In this document: piece by piece, positions 58,735 through 64,000 of the stretch | How positions within the stretch are numbered: position 1 is the first letter of the stretch | Layout: the number at the start of each line of letters is the position of its first letter | NCBI GenBank assembly: GCA_018398575.1 | Contig: JAGTXZ010000020.1 | Location: forward strand, 372,001 to 436,000 | Direction of reading: 5' to 3' | Length of the DNA stretch: 64,000 nt | Origin: Ampelomyces quisqualis | Lineage: Eukaryota > Ascomycota > Dothideomycetes > Pleosporales > Phaeosphaeriaceae | Position numbers and translations under genes: made by a program | The notes under the pieces: model-generated | The model's input: the letters and a program-made list of their open reading frames with translations, nothing else | Told to the model about the DNA's origin: nothing | Databases searched by the model: none

Positions 58735-59454
58735 ATGAGGTTCAACTCCGTAATCGCCGCTTACATCCTTGCGGTCACCGTCAGCGGTGCCGCTCTCCCC
58801 ACCGACGAGGCTACCACCGAGGTCAAGGCCCCCGAGACCGAAGCCGTCACTGAGGAGGCCCCCGCCGACATTCCCGACTTCGACTTCGACTTCGAGGACT
58901 TCGACCTAGACTTCGAGAAGCGTGATGCTGAAGCCCGCTACCCCACCGGCTGGTCCAAGTACCCATGGCGCCCATATGGCGTTCCCTCCAAGCGCGATGC
59001 TGCACCGGAGGCTGACGCTGAAGCTCGTTACCCCACCGGCTGGTCTAAGTACCCGTGGCGCCCATATGGCGTTCCCTCCAAGCGCGATGCTGCACCGGAG
59101 GCTGACGCTGAAGCTCGTTACCCCACCGGCTGGTCTAAGTACCCGTGGCGCCCATATGGCGTTCCCTCCAAGCGCGATGCTGCACCGGAGGCTGACGCTG
59201 AGGCTCGTTACCCCACTGGATGGAGCGCATACCCATGGCGCCCATACGGTGTCCCCTCCAAGCGTGATGCTGCTCCTGAGGCCGATGCTGAAGCTCGCTA
59301 CCCCACCGGCTGGTCCAAGTACCCATGGCGCCCATACGGTGTCCCCTCCAAGCGTGATGCTGCTCCTGAGGCCGATGCTGAAGCTCGCTACCCCACCGGC
59401 TGGTCAAGGTACCCATGGCGCCCGTATGGCGTTCCCTCCAAGCGTGAGGAGTAA
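58735..59454 (+). CDS. Secreted six-repeat kexin-processed peptide precursor (alpha-factor-like)
   Basis: 239-aa preproprotein in one exon. MRFNSVIAAYILAVTVSGAA is a signal peptide. An acidic pro-region follows (DIPDFDFDFEDFDLDFEKR, ending with Kex2 site K62-R63). Then come six units, the first 24 aa and the rest 30 aa. Each full unit is DAAPEADAEA, the peptide RYPTGWSKYPWRPYGVPS, then KR. DA-AP-EA-DA-EA is an uninterrupted series of X-Ala/X-Pro dipeptides, the substrate of Ste13-type dipeptidyl aminopeptidase; trimming would stop at RY. Peptide copies differ at one place: SK in units 1, 2, 3, 5, SA in unit 4 and SR in unit 6. This is the architecture of alpha mating-pheromone precursors. The alternative is another kexin-processed peptide or RiPP core; no cyclase-like neighbour is seen. 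Confidence 0.85.
   Translation: MRFNSVIAAYILAVTVSGAALPTDEATTEVKAPETEAVTEEAPADIPDFDFDFEDFDLDFEKRDAEARYPTGWSKYPWRPYGVPSKRDAAPEADAEARYPTGWSKYPWRPYGVPSKRDAAPEADAEARYPTGWSKYPWRPYGVPSKRDAAPEADAEARYPTGWSAYPWRPYGVPSKRDAAPEADAEARYPTGWSKYPWRPYGVPSKRDAAPEADAEARYPTGWSRYPWRPYGVPSKREE
58924..59445 (+). repeat. 90-bp tandem repeat encoding the peptide units
   Basis: A first 72-bp unit (58924-58995) is followed by five 90-bp units (58996, 59086, 59176, 59266, 59356). Units 2 and 3 are identical, and 5 and 6 differ at a few bases. This indicates recent duplication or gene conversion inside the array. Confidence 0.95.
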
Positions 59455-61149
59455 GTTCAGTCTCATTCACTGAAAAGACGACTCACGAGATGGATGGTGG
59501 ATATTGGCTTCTCCTCTTCTTGTACCTTCATGGTCCTTCTTCTCTTCTTCATGTTTACCGACACGACGATCAAGATAACTCAGACACTATATCGAACACG
59601 TCTTGATCAGGGTCTTACTGGTGTCTCTCGACTTGTACATTGTTCTCAATTGCTCGTGTGCTTGGATCCCAGCGTCTGTGCTGGACTTCAGTAGAGCTTG
59701 GCCAGCTGCTACATCATTTGATGGGATGACTGGTCTTTTTTACCTTTTTCTGTACTTAGTACTATCGGATTGGATCGTTCACACTTGTACCTTTATCATA
59801 CCGTGATGCGGTCGTCGCAAGTAACAGTGACATGTCAAAACCCTCGCCAAGCACCCTACGTTCAATTATAGCTATGTAACATGCCCTCGTCACCCAAACA
59901 CAAAGCAGTCGTCACTTCCGCTGTCAATCTCACGTGTCTTCTCTCACACTATCACTCCATCGCATGACCATATCACTCATTGCCAATCTCCGAATCACAC
60001 TTACCCTCCGTTCCACGCCCGATCTTGACAGCTGTCAAATACCACCCTGTACCCATCACAATAGTAGTATCTCGCTCTCACAGTACCATCATCGAGGTGT
60101 ACATGATGCGCTTACCCGCTGTCACTCGCGCATTCGAGTCTCCGAGTCTGCGGAGATGGGATGAGACCGGCTAAATCCAAGATGTGTATTTGTACAATCA
60201 AACAATATCCCCCCCGCTCAGATTGACAGAGACCATTGGGAGAAAGCATTTGTATAACACGCACGAAAACATACCTGCACTAGAACAAACTGCCAATGAT
60301 TTAATCCTCGCAAAAAATAAGCTGAAAAATTCCTGTCTTTACCCCGTAGCATATCAATACCCTTGGAAAACACCGACATAGAAAAATTGCCATCAACGTC
60401 GTTGTCCGTACCACATCCAACAACCCCAGTCCAACGAAACCCCCCTTCCAACAACAAGACCTTTCCGCACAAAACCCTCCCCTGAAAACTGTCCAAGCAA
60501 CACCCACAAAAATGCGCTCCTCGTGTGCGGTTCACACATGCTTCAGGCGCGACCTGCAGCAGCGAACACTTGCAAACGAATTTGAAATACACGTCGCAAG
60601 CGACATTGGGGCCGTTTTATGCAGGAACACGTAGATTCCATGCAGCGGCGGGGGAAAAAATCGCGCGGATGACCGACCTCGGCTTGCTGCTGTATACGGT
60701 GTGCTGTTTTCGTGTTGGGTCGGGTTGGGTGGATCCAAGAGGCATGCGTGACCATGTCATTTGTGCTACCGAGTTAATTTGGGGACTTTGGGTGTGTTGT
60801 GGGACACCTTATGTTGAGGTGGTGGGGGGGATGATCTGTGTTTGTACGACTATTAGCTGGGATAAGAGAGGTTGGTGTTGTACGATCGATCCAGTGCGAA
60901 GTTGTCACTTGTGCGACGAGGTGAGAATATGCAATGCAGATGCGCGTACCTGCTTTTGGTCGAGCCTATGCAGATACATAATGCAGATACATACTAGAGG
61001 TGTTACGACATGATGCGCGCGAAACACATTTGGGCGAAGAGAAGGTGCGACGTTGTGGGTACTTTTGTTCGATTTGATTTCTGTGTATACCTGAACTAAT
61101 CCCGACAACTCCACCCAAGTCCCCTCCTGTTTTCCCGTTCGAGAAGAAG
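59455..61149. other. Intergenic, no gene seen
   Basis: 1.7 kb downstream of the peptide precursor. The open frames (for example 60525-61013, Cys- and Trp-rich) lack domain signature or splice support. It includes the 3' flanks of two convergent genes. Confidence 0.45.
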
Positions 61150-61418
61150 TTAAGTAATGATTTTCTCGTAACAAGCTAGAATCACTCCAAAGAAAAGCGC
61201 AGTGAGCGTGAGAAAGACCATGCGATGCATACTAGACGTCGCCTTCCAAGCCATTACCATGCGTCCTGAACCTTGCGGCTCTTCTTCGATCTCCAAGTCT
61301 TTCAGTGTAGTGAAAAGAAATGCAATGTTATAATAGAGAGGAGATCCGGCTCTTGCAAATACGAAGACATACTGTGTAAAAGAATAACGGAGAGGGTATA
61401 ATAGTGGTCATGACTCAT
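61150..61418 (-). CDS. Small 64-aa single-pass membrane protein, unrecognised
   Basis: Two-exon gene found by splicing: 61373-61418 and 61150-61298, intron 74 bp with strong donor GTATGT. The protein begins MSHDHYYTLSVILLHNLEIE, has a short acidic then polar part (EEEPQGSGRMVMAWKAT) and ends with one hydrophobic helix, MVFLTLTALFFGVILACY, then EKIIT. No signal peptide, so it is likely a tail-anchored or type II small membrane protein. The ATG, the donor phase and the stop all agree, but there is no family match I can name. Alternatively it could be a C-terminal exon of the SAM-PH gene upstream, but no compatible donor was found there. Confidence 0.55.
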
Positions 61419-61534
61419 GAGCACTCGAAAGAGCATGAGCAAAGGAGAGCAGAAGGAAAACTACATGAAACAAATCCGAATTCCCGCTTGGTTTCTGGGA
61501 TAAAGGCCTAAGGTAGTGAAATTGCAGGTGTGGT

Positions 61535-63996
61535 TCACATCTCGTGACCATTGACGTTGACTTCATAGCCATCAGCTTTGGCTTTGATTGCCTTGGCCAA
61601 CATGAGCTCGCGCATCCAGTCAATGCGCTCGTCGCGGCCCTTGACAGCAAAGTGATGGACCTTGCCATTTGGCATGACCTTCTTGATCTCGCCTTTGCTA
61701 GGTGCAGTTGGAACGAGCTGGAACTCAAAGTTGGGTCGCGCAAGTTGCCCCTTCTCTTTGTGGTGACCAGACGACATCTTTAGCGCCTTGAATTTGGCAG
61801 AGAGCTTGTTAGAAGCGAGAGAGGAACACGCGACAGCGTAGTCGTCTACGTCAATGGTCTGCAGAGCGGAGGATGAGGGCAGCTCGTTCGGGTGCATGGC
61901 GAGCATTGTGCCCTGGAGGCGGAAGTGGTGGTCCTGCCACTCATGTCTAAGCATCTTGGTGCGACGTTTCTTCATCCACCCATGGTGGTTTACACCGTTG
62001 TACGAGAAGCCCCCCTTGGGTAGCGGAGGTACAGAGTCTGCACCTTCACCATCACATGGCCTGATCGGAGATGATTTGGCACTGTCATCAGAAAACTGTG
62101 TTCCATGCAGAGTGTCGTTATCCGAGTGTGCACCTTGTGGACTGAAGACCTGGTCTTCATTTAGCGCCGGCATGGCTAGGGAGGGGCGTCGTCGCTCGTG
62201 TCGGGATCCAGCTCTCTGGATCTGCATCTTGTACTGCATGTTGGGAGGCACGGACTGGCTCGTGTTACGTGACAAAGGATCCAAGGGTATAGCCGTTACA
62301 GGTACATCCATCTCGGAAAAGGGTGTACCGAATCGGTAGACACCACCTGGAGATGCTGTACGACATGGAGAAAAGGTGGTGTCGGGCGCAACGTGGGAGG
62401 TCTGTAGGGCGAGGTTGCGCGCATCGCCAAACGGCCGGGCAGACACAGAACGTGCCGGTGGAATGGTGAGCTTAGGAAGGCTCTTGAGATTGTTGTGCGG
62501 TGCAGGCACATACTCTGCAGTATGCAAGTTGTGGTTTGGTGTGAATGGATCAAATGACTTCGTTGTGTGCGCTGATGTCGATGCAGAGAAAGCTGAAACT
62601 TCTGGTTGGTGCAGCTGCTGGGGTATCACAAGGAATGGACGAGGTGGGAACAGTTCCATTGGTGGGGTTGATGGTGCTTCGATCGGGGTCGCACTGCTGT
62701 ATGGTTGCTCAAGCCCTTGCAGCGAAAGGAAGTGTCGCACATTGTCTTGTGGGTCACGTTTCTCCACCTCCTGGAGGTCCTGCAGGGTGAAGTCAGGGAG
62801 CTGACTAGGCCCCAGCACGTCGGACGAAGCTACCACAGATGGCACGATCACAGAAGGAGTCGATTCCGAAACTGGGCGATGAACGTTCTCAACAGCCCGA
62901 GTGGCGGTATGAGCGTTACCTGGATCTCCAGCGATGAAGATATGCCCTCCTTTTTCTGGTGAGATTGGAAAACCGTGCTCTTCCTGTAATCTGGCGAGTT
63001 GGCGCTGCTGCTTCTTCCATTTCGCGCATCGCTCGCCTTTCGCACAGGTATGCGGCTTGGGTAGCAGTTGTTCAATGGCCACGATAGATACAGAGTGCGC
63101 TGGAGTGATGACATCGTCCATCAGGTTACGGATTGGTTTCCCTTGAGACTTGTCCCGACGACCTTGCTTTCGAGTCTTGCTCTTAGACCGACTCCTTGCC
63201 TCGGTGCAAGGACGGTCAATGTCTTCAAAAGGTGTTGGAATTGGGGCGGGAGCAACAGGAGACATCAGCCCGTCAGCTGTGCGCAGAGAATCAATCTGAT
63301 GCCACAGCTGGTGTCTTTTGCCGAACGATTGGATCTCGAGCTCTTTCAAATCGTCAAATTGCAGGTCAAGGAGGACCGCTCCCGTGATGTCGTGGTCAAC
63401 GAACTTGTCAATGACATCGTCTTCGAAACCATTCTGATACATCCAAGTGGCTACGTCGCGCGAGGTCCACGCGCGGACTTCGGCGTTATCAAGATGTGCT
63501 ACAGCGAGAGCGATATTGTTGTACTCCCTCTGGGGGACCACCGTTTCGGGCGTAGCTTCTCTGAAAGAAGTTGGGAATCGGGACGGTGGATCTTTCGGAA
63601 GCAGTGGTGACATCTGCAGCGCATAGTCGAAGTCGTTTGACGACTGCGATGCGCGGAAGAGATGTGGGCCCCTCGGACCTTCCACAGACTTTGGGGCATG
63701 CCAATATACGAATTGTGGTCGGATCTCGTCTGCTGGTGTCTGGACTTCCTCGAAAGTAGAGATTGTTGTTTGGCTACGTCTTTTGTCACTCTGTTCTGGC
63801 GGTTAGTGTGGCAGCTCTGTACGAAGGAGTGATTTATATTCACCGACGAGCCGCTATACTCTTCGAATTCACTCGAGTCGTCTTCAATATCGGTATATGC
63901 GACGCTAAGGTGCGATAATGGTCGCTCCAGGGACGACCGGGCGGTCAGTTCAGAGGAGAAGAACGATTGTGTCTTTGCCCTCTGGAACATCTCCAT
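61535..63996 (-). CDS. SAM and PH domain protein (Boi1/Boi2/Pob1-like), start near window edge
   Basis: Polarity/exocytosis scaffold-type protein. Exons 63844-63996 and 61535-63790, intron 53 bp; 802 aa if ATG 63996 is the start, but that ATG is 5 bp from the window end and may be internal. After EVQTPADEIRPQFVYWHAPKS, a SAM domain lies at about residues 125-190 (VRAWTSRDVATWMYQNGFED, FDDLKELEIQSFGKRHQLWH). A long disordered Ser/Pro-rich part follows, with a short Cys-containing motif (HTCAKGERCAKWKKQQRQ) near 270. The C-terminal PH domain starts GGFSYNGVNHHGWMKKRRTKM and ends DERIDWMRELMLAKAIKAK. SAM plus PH resembles yeast Boi proteins, but no SH3 is in the visible part. Confidence 0.85.
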
Positions 63997-64000
63997 GCCT

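Noticed and set aside
58735..59454. RiPP (ustiloxin/dikaritin-like) precursor interpretation
   Set aside because: Not excluded, but no UstYa/DUF3328-like, tyrosinase or flavin oxidase gene is seen in the 6 kb around it, and the X-Ala/X-Pro spacers match alpha-factor processing better.
60525..61013. 162-aa Cys/Trp-rich ORF
   Set aside because: No signal peptide, no family pattern, and unusual composition; most likely chance in GT-rich DNA.
61408..61743. 111-aa leftward ORF across the end of the SAM-PH gene
   Set aside because: Out of frame with the PH domain; it is a shadow, and the small membrane gene begins inside it in another frame.
1..64000. CRISPR arrays, bacterial operons, insertion sequences
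   Set aside because: None seen; the DNA is eukaryotic with spliceosomal introns throughout.

Overview
The window is nuclear DNA of a filamentous ascomycete. Genes are split by short introns (mostly 45-65 bp, GT-AG, often with a CTAAC or CTGAC branch site) and are packed on both strands. The families point to Pezizomycotina: a DH-BAR-SH3 Cdc42 GEF, a Zw10/Dsl1 homologue with an acidic lasso, a CFEM protein, a WSC protein, a HET-domain relic and a DUF3602 protein. A Dothideomycete (Pleosporales-like) is my guess, not a demonstration. All gene models were made by reading exons and splice sites by eye; for most of them the exon phases add up to an intact frame.

Layout. 1-2.9 kb: 3'-truncated recyclin-1 (F-box/exocyst-like) and a CFEM GPI-anchored protein. 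2.9-7.6 kb: gene-poor stretch with a 128-bp MITE-like inverted repeat and a 16-bp palindrome. 7.6-10.3 kb: DUF3602 protein and a 2-oxoglutarate/Fe(II) oxygenase. 11.8-33.8 kb: dense housekeeping block with a TBC protein that has lost both catalytic fingers, telomerase reverse transcriptase (9 exons, 1121 aa), a divergently transcribed DH-BAR-SH3 RhoGEF, a cytosolic M16 metalloprotease, Zw10/Dsl1, Ytm1 and Trm112. 34-46 kb: accessory patch with a HET-domain relic, a secreted GMC oxidoreductase, a lysine-rich protein with a duplicated module, an F-box-like pseudogene, a cytochrome P450 with two frameshifts, and a WSC-domain gene. 47-57.4 kb: second housekeeping block with Atg5, an unrecognised protein, a small stress-type protein with a GC-AG intron, a CobW/COG0523 GTPase, the NatB auxiliary subunit Mdm20/Naa25 and mitochondrial methionyl-tRNA synthetase. 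58.7-59.5 kb: a secreted precursor with six tandem kexin-processed copies of an aromatic peptide. 61-64 kb: a previously easy-to-miss 64-aa membrane protein and a SAM-PH (Boi-like) polarity protein that reaches the right edge.

The most interesting locus is the repeat precursor at 58735-59454. Each unit is framed by Lys-Arg (Kex2) and by runs of X-Ala/X-Pro dipeptides (Ste13-type trimming), which is the design of an alpha-factor mating pheromone precursor. The predicted peptide is about 18 residues, longer than classical alpha pheromones. No tailoring enzymes of the ustiloxin/dikaritin type were recognised nearby, so a pheromone or other kexin-processed peptide is favoured over a RiPP.
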